Part shown: positions 8,765 through 16,234 of the stretch, one piece after another | How the letters are laid out: the number at the start of each line of letters is the position of its first letter | How positions within the stretch are numbered: the stretch's first letter is position 1 | Source: a virus | IMG/VR virus record: IMGVR_UViG_3300005295_000044 | Location: 1 to 35,647 of that record | Length of the DNA: 35,647 nt | Strand: one strand, 5' to 3' | Notes under the pieces: model-generated | Database searches by the model: none | Seen by the model: the letters and a program-made list of their open reading frames with translations, nothing else | Told to the model about the DNA's origin: nothing | Translations under genes and position numbers: made by a program

Positions 8765-8916
8765 GCGCGGCTCTTTCGATTCTGCATGTCGTTGATAAAG
8801 CGCCGCTCATCTCGCCTTAGCTTCCAAAGGCGCAAATTCAGCAATAGCGGCAAGAGTCCGTATGTGACGGACGCACTCAGCGCGATAACGGTTAGAATCT
8901 GCGCGGTGTAACTCAT
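8761..8916 (-). CDS. Small single-span membrane protein
   Basis: A 51-residue protein starting at ATG 8916, overlapping the methyltransferase stop as ATGA. A longer upstream frame is an Arg/His/Gln-rich shadow of the methyltransferase gene. Residues 6-28 (ILTVIALSASVTYGLLPLLL) form one clear membrane span, followed by a strongly basic tail with WKLRRDERRF and RKSR, so the C-terminus should face the cytoplasm. Its stop overlaps the next glycosyltransferase start. It could anchor or localise the sugar-modifying enzymes, which is an inference from the tight coupling. Confidence 0.7.
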   Translation of the reverse strand: MSYTAQILTVIALSASVTYGLLPLLLNLRLWKLRRDERRFINDMQNRKSRA

Positions 8917-9461
8917 GCGCCGTTCTTCTTCTTGGTGTGCGGAATGCCGGTGAACACGAATTCGTCCACGCCCATCTGGCTCACGTTTATGAGCTGCCAC
9001 CGCTGCATCAGCCTGGGCAGCCACCATTCGATGGGTCTCTGGAGGATGTGAGCGTTGCGCCCATCGGCCAGAGTCTTCTCTGCCGGCAGCATGTTGATGG
9101 TCAGGAACACGCCCTTGCGGGCGCAGCGATGAATATCGTCCAGAACGTTCTCGATGCACTCGGGCTCGATGTGCTCAAGGACATCCAGGCTCACCACCAG
9201 ATCAGTCGGGTCCGGTGTCTCATTGAAATCCTCGACCGAGGGATCGTAATTCACCACCATGAGGTGCGAGAGCGCCTTACCCATCGCGCCCTTGCCCGAG
9301 CCGTAATCCAGCATCGCGTGAGCGCCGATCACATGAGCGAACTGCGTGACCGCCGGGTACCACTTCTTGGTGCTGACGCCAGCGCCGTAACTGTCGTTCG
9401 ATTCGTGTAGCGCCGAATTGAGATCGCGGTAGGACTCTGAGATGAGGCCATTAGCCTGCAT
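8913..9461 (-). CDS. Class I SAM-dependent methyltransferase
   Basis: A 182-residue protein with the Rossmann methyltransferase hallmarks: motif I LDYGSGKG (51-58), an acidic residue at the end of strand 2 in NYDP (D73), and motif IV/post-II region VSLDVLEHIEP (90-100). No DNA-base specificity motif (such as DPPY) is present, which argues against an adenine or cytosine DNA methylase. Small-molecule or sugar O-methylation is more likely. The gene starts 11 bases inside the upstream TPR glycosyltransferase and ends overlapping the membrane peptide. The context suggests methylation of a sugar added by the flanking enzymes, which is inferred. Confidence 0.85.
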   Translation of the reverse strand: MQANGLISESYRDLNSALHESNDSYGAGVSTKKWYPAVTQFAHVIGAHAMLDYGSGKGAMGKALSHLMVVNYDPSVEDFNETPDPTDLVVSLDVLEHIEPECIENVLDDIHRCARKGVFLTINMLPAEKTLADGRNAHILQRPIEWWLPRLMQRWQLINVSQMGVDEFVFTGIPHTKKKNGA

Positions 9462-10953
9462 GGGCCACGTCCTTGCTCGTCACGAGGGCATGGAGGAGGG
9501 AGCCCGCTTGCGCGATGACCGGAGTCCAGTCCCTGGAGTCCTTGGGCATCCGCAGCAGCTTGACGCTGGCGTACCAAGGCATTTCATCGCTTTCCACATT
9601 GCCGTAGCGCCATGAGGGTTCGTTGGGGACGAGGCAGATGGTCGGGATACCCAAGGCCCCCGCAATGTGGACCGCCGTCTGACAGACCGTCACAACGGCA
9701 TCCAGCCTGGAAATAAGCGCAACCAGTTCGTCTATGTCCGACAGCTTGCCGGTGTCGGGGTCTTTCTGCTCGACCGCCTTGGGCCAATGCGTGATCCTGA
9801 CGCCCACATGGGATTTCACCTCATCCACGCAATGTTGCGCGGTCGCGTCGTACTGAAGCGAAATCCAGTTCGCATCGATTTGCTTTAAGATGGGCTCGTA
9901 GAGGATCGGATGGAACGAGCGCGCGTCTCCACGCGTCTTGGGAACGCCGCCCTGCCATGCAATGCCGATATTGGGACGCCTGCCGAGGGCGCGTAGTTTC
10001 TCCCCCCACCACTGCCGCTTGGCCTTGCTGGGAACGAGATAGGGCGTTCCCGGAAATGCCTCGTTCGAGCGGCGGAAGAACTTCGGAAGCGAGCCGAGCC
10101 CGATCTTGTAATCCGGCTTCCCCCATTTCTCGATCCACTCAACCCCGTTCGTCTTATCCGTGCCGTGAACCTTCACAGCCGGAAGCGAACGCTCGAATAC
10201 GGTATGGAGCCTGGGTGAGGGCTCGAAGATGAACTCTGTCCCCGGAACCTTGAGAGCATCGGGAATGACAGTGGCGAACATGATCTCATCGCCAATCCCC
10301 TGCTCGCCATGAATGACGATCCGTCCGGGGGACTTGCCATCCCACCAGGGCGTCATGGCATCGGGGCCGTGATAGTTACGCTCCGCGATTTCCTCTTTCG
10401 GCGCGCCGCCGTGTAGGCGCATTTCGTGGTCATCCCATGCGGTATCCCAATTGCGCAGCTCCAAGTTCGCGAGCGCGCGATGCCACTTCGCCTTGGCGTG
10501 ATTGGGATCGAGGGTGAGCGCCATATCGACAAAGGGGAGAACATCCTTGGCCATCCCGCGCGACACTTTGAGCGCGGCCAAGTTGCAATAGATGTCTGCG
10601 AGGTAAGGCCCGGTGATGTATTTCGCGGCCTTCTTCATCGCGAATTCGGCTTTATCGAAGTCTGGGATTTCCTTGAAGGCGAGGCCGAGATTGTTCCACG
10701 CCTCGCCAAACTTCGGGACCATCTGCGTCACTTGTGAGAGCAATTGGATTGCCCTGCCGTAACGCCCGCGTGTGAGATCGATGCAGCCCAACGCAAAGAG
10801 ACATTGCGGATGGCCGATATTGCAGTTCAGCACTTCATGGAAGATGTGTTCGGCCTTCTCCATGTTGCGCTCATGGGGCTGGCCGTCATGCGTCTGCCCC
10901 TCAAGATAGGCAGAGCCCTTCCTGTAATGGTCGGCGGCATCGATATAGATCAT
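9451..10953 (-). CDS. TPR-repeat glycosyltransferase (GT9-like C-terminal domain)
   Basis: I start it at ATG 10953 (MIYIDAADHY), giving 500 residues. The frame is open further upstream, but there it runs antisense-like across the terminator and decoration gene. Residues 30-190 contain TPR-like helical repeats (ALGCIDLTRGRYGRAIQLL, EAWNNLGLAFKE, KAKWHRALANLEL). The second half is a heptosyltransferase-like domain: GEQGIGDEIMFA (216-227) resembles the first Rossmann loop, and AVHIAGALGIPTICLVP (around 427-443) resembles the conserved nucleotide-sugar site. TPR-GT proteins of this kind are usually protein or surface-glycan glycosyltransferases. It is the first gene after a terminator and heads the modification cassette. 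Confidence 0.8.
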   Translation of the reverse strand: MIYIDAADHYRKGSAYLEGQTHDGQPHERNMEKAEHIFHEVLNCNIGHPQCLFALGCIDLTRGRYGRAIQLLSQVTQMVPKFGEAWNNLGLAFKEIPDFDKAEFAMKKAAKYITGPYLADIYCNLAALKVSRGMAKDVLPFVDMALTLDPNHAKAKWHRALANLELRNWDTAWDDHEMRLHGGAPKEEIAERNYHGPDAMTPWWDGKSPGRIVIHGEQGIGDEIMFATVIPDALKVPGTEFIFEPSPRLHTVFERSLPAVKVHGTDKTNGVEWIEKWGKPDYKIGLGSLPKFFRRSNEAFPGTPYLVPSKAKRQWWGEKLRALGRRPNIGIAWQGGVPKTRGDARSFHPILYEPILKQIDANWISLQYDATAQHCVDEVKSHVGVRITHWPKAVEQKDPDTGKLSDIDELVALISRLDAVVTVCQTAVHIAGALGIPTICLVPNEPSWRYGNVESDEMPWYASVKLLRMPKDSRDWTPVIAQAGSLLHALVTSKDVAHAG

Positions 10954-10970
10954 GCGATGTCCTAGGAAGA

Positions 10971-10998
10971 AGCGGGGAGGCCCGAAGGCTTCCCCGCT
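10971..10998 (-). terminator. Hairpin terminator after the decoration-protein gene
   Basis: Read leftward, a 12-bp GC-rich stem (AGCGGGGAAGCC with GGCCTCCCCGCT, one A-C mismatch) closes on a TTCG tetraloop flanked by C and G and is followed by TTCTTCC. It starts 8 bases past the stop at 11006 and ends before the TPR glycosyltransferase start. It probably ends or attenuates the high-level head-gene transcript. The pyrimidine run is short on T, so it may be partial. Confidence 0.6.
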
Positions 10999-11005
10999 CT
11001 CAACA

Positions 11006-11539
11006 TCAACGGATCGTCGTGCGGCCGGCCATGCCGTCGCAGACGTAGAGGAACATGAAGGTGAAGAATGCCGAGGCCGAGCAGGCCACGCCCATCGTTG
11101 CCTGGATGGCAACGTTCGACGGGGACACATCGTCCGAAAGCGAAATCTTCGCCGGCATGAGATTGGTGACGCCGGTTGCAAGTCCGGTAGTGCCACCGCC
11201 GCCCCTGAAGACGCCTTGGTTGAAGATGCCGTAAGCGGTCGGCACTACGAGCTGCCCAGACAACGAGGTGGAATAGCTCTGTGACAACGTGGTCACGGAC
11301 ATGATGCCTGATCGGGTGAACGAGGTCCCCATCTGCATCGTCTGATCCGCGCCGCCGGTCTGCACGCGGCCCCAGAAATCGATGATGGTGCTTTTGTTGG
11401 GCACCTTCACGATTGAGAGGACCGTGGACGGGCAAACGGTCGTACAGACCGTGAGATGCCCGCCGTTGGCGGCGACTCCCGCGTGTAGATACTTCACACC
11501 CGGAGAGAACTGGCTGAAAGTCAGTGTTGCGCTTGCCAT
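11006..11539 (-). CDS. Probable capsid decoration / head structural protein
   Basis: A 177-residue, beta-rich, Thr/Ser/Gly-rich protein. The pattern VPNKSTIIDFWGRVQTGGADQTMQMG is shared by small structural proteins that follow the major capsid gene in many phages. No membrane segment or signal is seen, although the C-terminal region is rather hydrophobic (ASAFFTFMFLYVCDG). A GGAGAACTG site precedes ATG 11539. It lies 13 bases after the capsid gene and before a strong terminator, as expected of a protein made in large amounts with the capsid. Confidence 0.65.
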   Translation of the reverse strand: MASATLTFSQFSPGVKYLHAGVAANGGHLTVCTTVCPSTVLSIVKVPNKSTIIDFWGRVQTGGADQTMQMGTSFTRSGIMSVTTLSQSYSTSLSGQLVVPTAYGIFNQGVFRGGGGTTGLATGVTNLMPAKISLSDDVSPSNVAIQATMGVACSASAFFTFMFLYVCDGMAGRTTIR

Positions 11540-11552
11540 GGTTCAGTTCTCC

Positions 11553-12662
11553 TTAAGCCGGATTTGGCGAGTGTGAGAACGTGACGATGGTCCCGAAGTC
11601 TACGGTTGCGCCGGCAGGACCGGACGCGAACACCGTTTTCTTCAGTCCCCAGATCATCGCTGCCGCGATGCCGAGTTGGTTCTCGTAGTCGAAGAACTCC
11701 TCGGTCCATTTCATCTGCCGATCCGAGTCTCGCCGGCCTGTGGCGAAACATGCGGCCTGGGCACCGCAGAACAACGCTTTCTTTACGTTGCTATCGGTAC
11801 TCAAGCTCGGAACACGCGAGGATTCGTGCAGGATGACGCCGTTGTACTCGCCCAAGGCACCGGAATAGATTCCGTTCTCCTTGTAGCCGCCGCCTTCTGC
11901 GCGAGCGCGCATGATGTCAAACCAAGTGACCGTTCCCGCCGCTGCATTGGTGCGGAGTTGGCGGACTTGGTTCGGATGCAGGAAGCAGACGTATTTTGCC
12001 TTACCGTCGATCATCAGAGGCCTGATCAAGGGCGTGGCAATCTTCGCCTGGTTGACCATCTTATCGATGGCCGGCAGTTGGAAGTTCACCTGCCTGATCG
12101 AACCGGAGTTCGATGAGGTCGCGGTGAATGAGGCTGTGGTGGAGGTTGAGCCCGCGCCGTAGAGAACGCGAGTATTGCCTGCCGCCGAGGTCGGGGCCGT
12201 TACGGTATTCTGCCCGATATAGGGGGAGACTGCCGTATCGACGCCGCCCAACTGATTGAAGAACGCCGTATCGATGCGAGCGGCGTACCAATCCTTGAGG
12301 CCGTCCAAGCCTTCCTGACGAACGGAGAACGGAACGCGCTGTTCCGACATTTCACCGCCCGAGCGGACTGCATGGCGAAGCTGGTCGATAAGGATGGAGT
12401 CGCGATAGATCGCCAACTCCTCTTCGTTGCCTTCCAGCGTGTCGTCACCCGTGATGCCGTCGCCGCTAAGCTGCATCCGCAGGCCGTAGTAGATCGTGTC
12501 GCCCGCGCCCCGGGTGAGGTCTTCCTTGACGTAACAGAGTGAATTCTTCGATGTGCCCATGAAGCGCGAGACAAAAGTCTCTTTCAACGCTTCGCGCATG
12601 AGCTTGGTAGCCCATACCTTACGAGCCATCGGATGGTTGACTGCGAATGATGTATTGGCCAT
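11553..12662 (-). CDS. Major capsid protein, N4 gp56 family
   Basis: A 369-residue protein forming the head shell. The stretch GAGDTIYYGLRMQLSGDGI, then DDTLEGNEEELAIYRD, then ILIDQLRHAVRSGGEMSEQR and VPFSVR is the diagnostic N-terminal pattern of the N4-gp56 major capsid family (HK97 fold). Length fits the family. It sits downstream of the scaffold-like gene and upstream of the decoration-like gene. A TAGGGA ribosome site precedes ATG 12662, and a leader of about 200 bases with repeats and a candidate promoter lies in front, fitting strong late expression. No maturation cleavage site is evident. Confidence 0.92.
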   Translation of the reverse strand: MANTSFAVNHPMARKVWATKLMREALKETFVSRFMGTSKNSLCYVKEDLTRGAGDTIYYGLRMQLSGDGITGDDTLEGNEEELAIYRDSILIDQLRHAVRSGGEMSEQRVPFSVRQEGLDGLKDWYAARIDTAFFNQLGGVDTAVSPYIGQNTVTAPTSAAGNTRVLYGAGSTSTTASFTATSSNSGSIRQVNFQLPAIDKMVNQAKIATPLIRPLMIDGKAKYVCFLHPNQVRQLRTNAAAGTVTWFDIMRARAEGGGYKENGIYSGALGEYNGVILHESSRVPSLSTDSNVKKALFCGAQAACFATGRRDSDRQMKWTEEFFDYENQLGIAAAMIWGLKKTVFASGPAGATVDFGTIVTFSHSPNPA

Positions 12663-12704
12663 CTGTGGTCCCTAGCGTGAGAGGTTGATGTTCCGGTTTT
12701 GCTG

Positions 12705-12803
12705 CCGATCACGCTGGCAACTCTGCGAAACACACCGATCACGCTGGTGAGCCACGAGGCGAGCCGTTAACGCGGGCAAGCCGCGTCCGCCACTAACGCG
12801 GGC
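12705..12803. repeat. Paired short direct repeats in the capsid-gene leader
   Basis: Two identical 13-base copies of CCGATCACGCTGG lie at 12705-12717 and 12735-12747, 30 bases apart. Two copies of TAACGCGGGC lie at 12768-12777 and 12794-12803. They fall in the untranslated leader of the leftward capsid mRNA. They could be binding sites or RNA elements controlling late expression. No coding frame fits the stretch. Confidence 0.6.
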
Positions 12804-12843
12804 GGAAGGCGAAACTCAGACGCTACTTACCACAACGTTATGA

Positions 12844-12866
12844 GGTTCAGTGCATACACCGTAGCG
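12844..12866 (-). promoter_or_regulatory. Candidate phage late promoter, copy 1
   Basis: A 23-base element matches a second site at 24130-24152 at 19 of 23 positions. The invariant cores are GTGCATAC and CGTAGCG on the plus strand. Both copies lie in gaps that serve as leaders of leftward genes, here about 180 bases ahead of the capsid gene. It does not look like a sigma-70 promoter. A phage-specific promoter or activator site is inferred from position and conservation only. Confidence 0.45.
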
Positions 12867-12867
12867 T

Positions 12868-13116
12868 TTATGTGATGAGCAATTTCTTAGTCGGAGGTCC
12901 CACCGGCTTGCTGCCCCTCAGCTTGTCGCCCACCTTGTCCGCGTGCTGCTGATCCGTGTAGCGCCGCGCGGTTTTGATGAAGTGGGACCGGCACACATAA
13001 TCCACGGTTTCAGAAACCGTCACCGGAGCATTGCGCTGGCGCTGGAGGTTCTTTTGTACAGTCTCCAGCCAGTTGAATGTGTCGAGGTCGAGGAGAAGGG
13101 TAACGGCGTGCTTCAT
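12868..13116 (-). CDS. Small protein, possible ribbon-helix-helix regulator
   Basis: An 82-residue protein. The N-terminal beta strand HAVTLLLDLDTFNWLETV followed by VTVSETVDYVCRSHF resembles a ribbon-helix-helix DNA-binding layout, though the match is loose. The C-terminus is basic. It is ATGA-coupled to the 53-residue gene upstream and ends just before the capsid leader, so it could bind that leader and regulate late expression. Function not established. Confidence 0.6.
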   Translation of the reverse strand: MKHAVTLLLDLDTFNWLETVQKNLQRQRNAPVTVSETVDYVCRSHFIKTARRYTDQQHADKVGDKLRGSKPVGPPTKKLLIT

Positions 13117-13274
13117 CCCATTTGCCTCATTCGCTTATCATTCTCTATGGCGCGAAACATTGCGTGGTCATAAAACCAAGCGGCAAGATCATCGAGGCTC
13201 TCTGTCTTAACCGGCTCAATCGGAATGTTCTTGCGAGCTTCCCTACACAGTATTTTGACCCATTTATCATTCAT
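13113..13274 (-). CDS. Small hypothetical protein between scaffold and RHH-like gene
   Basis: A 53-residue frame, MNDKWVKILCREARKN to MRQMG, fills the gap between the scaffold-like gene and the 82-residue gene. Both its ends overlap neighbours by 4 bases (ATGA), which strongly supports translation. It is mixed-charge and probably helical, with no recognised domain. Confidence 0.65.
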   Translation of the reverse strand: MNDKWVKILCREARKNIPIEPVKTESLDDLAAWFYDHAMFRAIENDKRMRQMG

Positions 13275-14203
13275 CCCAGCAGCCCCTTACGCTCCATAAG
13301 CGCCCATGCTTTATCAAATTCATCCCCCTGTAGAGACGCCAGATATTCGAGCGTGAGGTTGTCCTGCCCGTTGGGGGCGTTCTTGCCGCCCGAGAGTGAC
13401 GACGCTGCTTTCTGTCCAGCCGCGAGGCGGGCGAGCTTGTTTTCCGGTGGCGCGGGAGGCTCTTTCTTGAACCCGCGCGCCTTGGCAAAATTGTAAATCG
13501 CCTCGGCTGGATTACGCCCCGTGCGGAACGCGTGAGAGACAATGCGCTCCTCTTCTGCGTTCACAACCTGCTGGACCTCTTGCGGGCTGATGCCGGGATA
13601 GCGGGCCTCGATTTCCTGTGTCGCGTTCTGGGCGAGCCAATTGTAGGCCTCCCCGAAATCCGGCTGTGTGCGCGAATACGCGACCGTTGCAGCCCGATAG
13701 TTGTCCACGAACTGATTGTATTCCGCCTGCTGTTTCTGGGCGGCCGTGGTCTGCTGCGTATGGCCTTGCAGCTCGTTGATCTTGCCCATGGCCTGGGCCA
13801 ATTGAGCCTGAAGGTTGCCGATGGGGTCCTGGTTGAAATCGGGAATAACCTTCGGCGGCTCCGCTGGCTTCTGCTGTTGGGCCGCTCCCGGCTGCGGTGC
13901 CTGCGGGACACGCTTCAGCACTTCTTGGAACGTGCGCTCCAGCCGTTCGGCGCGCTCATCCGAGGCGCGTCTGCGGTCGCGTTCCTCTTTCAGGGCCTTG
14001 CCGAGATCGCCGCCGTGTTCCTTCTCGGGCTGGGCTTCTTTGCCGGCGGGCTTTTCTTGCTCGGCAGCGGCTTCTTGCTCTGGCTGTTCCGTCGCAGCCT
14101 CTTCGGCAGCAGCTTCGGGCGCTTCATCCATTTTCGCGCGTTCGTCGGGCGTAAAACCCTCATCATCGGTCTCTGAGGCAAGGAAACTCGGCTTTGCTGC
14201 CAT
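13271..14203 (-). CDS. Probable scaffolding protein
   Basis: A 310-residue protein placed immediately before the capsid module. Residues 15-110 are extremely Glu/Ala/Lys/Gln-rich (EAAAEEAATEQPEQEAAAEQ) with a charged coiled-coil stretch ALKEERDRRRASDERAERLE. The middle has a Gln-rich coiled coil with INELQGHTQQTTAAQKQ, and the C-terminus is shorter, basic and helical. This composition and position are those of capsid scaffolds, which guide shell assembly and then leave. An AAGGA site precedes ATG 14203. No protease domain is visible. Confidence 0.75.
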   Translation of the reverse strand: MAAKPSFLASETDDEGFTPDERAKMDEAPEAAAEEAATEQPEQEAAAEQEKPAGKEAQPEKEHGGDLGKALKEERDRRRASDERAERLERTFQEVLKRVPQAPQPGAAQQQKPAEPPKVIPDFNQDPIGNLQAQLAQAMGKINELQGHTQQTTAAQKQQAEYNQFVDNYRAATVAYSRTQPDFGEAYNWLAQNATQEIEARYPGISPQEVQQVVNAEEERIVSHAFRTGRNPAEAIYNFAKARGFKKEPPAPPENKLARLAAGQKAASSLSGGKNAPNGQDNLTLEYLASLQGDEFDKAWALMERKGLLG

Positions 14204-14220
14204 GGTCGCGGGTCCTTAAA

Positions 14221-15810
14221 TTAGGGATGGACTTGGTTCATGTTGCCGTCTTCATCCGCGAGCCAAATGTGCAGGATGTCGGACGGCGGATAAAACTCGT
14301 TGCGGAACGTGATGCCCTCTTCGAGCACCGTTTCCACGTATGCCTTTGCATATTTTAATTTGGGGAACGCTTTGGATGGGCGAACTTCCGCGCCGTCCAG
14401 ATGCACGATGACCGCATATTGCTCCCATCTGCCAAGCGGCGGCATAAACATGGCGCTGGGAAATGGGCCTTTGTATTTGCCACCCGTGACCGATGGCGGT
14501 GGAGCCGGCTGCTCATCGAGCGAGAACATTGCCCAACCACCATCCCAGACTGGGCTTGTTGAGTAATAGTCATAGTTTCCCTGATAGATCACATAGAAGA
14601 TCAGCTTACGTTCGTCGCTGTCCCAGAACGATGCTATCTGCTCTGCATTACTGGTCAGCGGAGTCACAAAATAGCAATCATCAAAATAGGGCGAGAATGC
14701 AACATCGTAAGTCCCATCCGAGAGATCGAACGTCAGATACGCCGCTTCATTCGCCGGGTTGGACCATGGGAAGGTGTAGCCGACTTGAAAATTCTGGTTC
14801 GACGGCACCCATACCAGCGTTCCTTCGGATAAGTTGCTAATACAGCTTGCGAAGGTCAGTTGCGCCGGAGTGTTCGGGAGCCCTGTTTTCCAGACAATTG
14901 CCCCCGTTGATTTATTGACCTTCACGAGATAGGACGGCTCGGTCCCTTGCAGGGCTGCGGGCGCTAGCTTGCCCACCCAAAAGATAAGAGACGCATCACT
15001 CGTATCGTACATGAGTTGACCGGCCTGCCCTTGAGTGACAGGCCACCCTGCGTCGAAATCAGCCGATGTATAGGTATCGACTGTAACAAGCGCGATTGTT
15101 GCGGGTTCGGTGAATGTCAGCTTTATGATCGCGGGGTCTGCTGTTCCGCTTGTTTCGTTCCGAAGAAAGTACAGCGCTTGGCTCGTCCCCGATGGCTGTT
15201 CGCCCACCACCGGCCAGATATTGTATGTCACCGTCGAATAGTCATTCGTTGTGACTGATGTCATCGTATCGACGTTGATAATCTCGACGTTATTCGGGTT
15301 ATTGTTGACGAGGAAAATCGCGAGATAGTTCGTGCCGTTGAGTTCAAAGGCGACGAGCCGGAACGCGTCCGTGTCGGACGTATTGTAGTTGTTCGCGACC
15401 GCATACGGGACGAGCGTATCGACTTCGGTAAGGGTGGCTTGATCAATCTTCGACAGCTTCATGGCGGCGTTCCACCAAAAGCCGCCGACATCCGCTCCGG
15501 TTGTCGTGATAGCGTAAAGGTAGCCGTCAGTTCCAAGAACAAAGGCGGGCGAACATAGCAGCGAGTTCGCCGAGATCGCGCAGATGTCTCTGAGAAACGC
15601 GAACCCGAGCGATGATCCGTCCGCCGACGAATGGACGTTGATAATGTCGTCCCATGTCCCCGGGTTGGGGAATTCGTCAGCAAATTTGTAGTGCGAGAAA
15701 ATCTTGCCCGTCGCGAACGACGGAACAATAACGGCCGGCTCATTGGTGGCCGGGAAACCCGGGAAACCAGGATACTCTTCTACATCCAGACGGGCGAATG
15801 TTCCGACCAT
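14221..15810 (-). CDS. Large beta-rich virion-associated protein of unknown fold
   Basis: A 529-residue protein, rich in aromatic residues, Asp, Asn and Thr, with many short strands of similar length (LYAITTTGADVGGFWWN, NYLAIFLVNNNPNN, LIFWVGKLAPA, KLIFYVIYQGNYDYY). These suggest a WD/PQQ-like propeller, though no exact repeat signature can be read by eye. No signal peptide. It directly follows the 140-residue W-G-repeat gene without a gap. Position between portal and scaffold, among lectin- and fibre-like genes, suggests a head or tail accessory protein. No family recognised. Confidence 0.65.
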   Translation of the reverse strand: MVGTFARLDVEEYPGFPGFPATNEPAVIVPSFATGKIFSHYKFADEFPNPGTWDDIINVHSSADGSSLGFAFLRDICAISANSLLCSPAFVLGTDGYLYAITTTGADVGGFWWNAAMKLSKIDQATLTEVDTLVPYAVANNYNTSDTDAFRLVAFELNGTNYLAIFLVNNNPNNVEIINVDTMTSVTTNDYSTVTYNIWPVVGEQPSGTSQALYFLRNETSGTADPAIIKLTFTEPATIALVTVDTYTSADFDAGWPVTQGQAGQLMYDTSDASLIFWVGKLAPAALQGTEPSYLVKVNKSTGAIVWKTGLPNTPAQLTFASCISNLSEGTLVWVPSNQNFQVGYTFPWSNPANEAAYLTFDLSDGTYDVAFSPYFDDCYFVTPLTSNAEQIASFWDSDERKLIFYVIYQGNYDYYSTSPVWDGGWAMFSLDEQPAPPPSVTGGKYKGPFPSAMFMPPLGRWEQYAVIVHLDGAEVRPSKAFPKLKYAKAYVETVLEEGITFRNEFYPPSDILHIWLADEDGNMNQVHP

Positions 15811-16233
15811 CTAAAGGAGGTCCATCAGGAGCATTACGAACGCTTCCTCTTCCTGCCTGCGCTTTTTGCGCTGGGCTTCGAGGGCGGCGATGAGGACACG
15901 GATGGTGTCGAGCGATTGTGCAAGCGATTCAAAATCGATGGCACCCGGCAGCGGGAGATGCGCGGGGATATGTCCGCGAACAAAAACCTCTGGTACGAGC
16001 CCAACTTGAAGCTGCTTAGGGATTTCCCGGCGCGCTTCACGATAGAGCCTTTTAACCGCACTGATCGCTTCCTTTGTCCGCTTCTTGGTGTACTTCCCGG
16101 GCGGGAGATAGAGACGTTCTGTCGTGTGTGGCGCATGACGCCTAACGATAGTGGCGGCAACACTCGCGGCGGGGTTCTCGCCCCAACTGACGCCCCATGA
16201 CTCGCCCCAGCTAACGCCCCATGCGTTGGCCAT
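15811..16233 (-). CDS. W-G-S repeat protein carrying a duplicated basic C-terminal domain
   Basis: From ATG 16233, 140 residues. The N-terminus holds four tandem four-residue repeats of W-G-x-S/N type (12-base DNA period), a pattern seen in phage surface and fibre-associated proteins. Residues 30-140 are closely similar to the last 110 residues of the protein at 17587-18834: both have ERxYLPPGKYTKKR, then LYxEAR, then IDFExLxQSLxTIRVL and end EExxFxxLLMxLL. The domain is basic and helical and could be a docking or oligomerisation module. The alternative start at 16272 is less likely because it overlaps the upstream gene. Confidence 0.65.
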   Translation of the reverse strand: MANAWGVSWGESWGVSWGENPAASVAATIVRRHAPHTTERLYLPPGKYTKKRTKEAISAVKRLYREARREIPKQLQVGLVPEVFVRGHIPAHLPLPGAIDFESLAQSLDTIRVLIAALEAQRKKRRQEEEAFVMLLMDLL

Positions 16234-16234
16234 G

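Noticed and set aside
10954-11196. N-terminal extension of the TPR glycosyltransferase to 11196
   Set aside because: It runs through the terminator hairpin and over the decoration-protein gene, and is Arg/Ser/Pro-rich. ATG 10953 gives a natural start.
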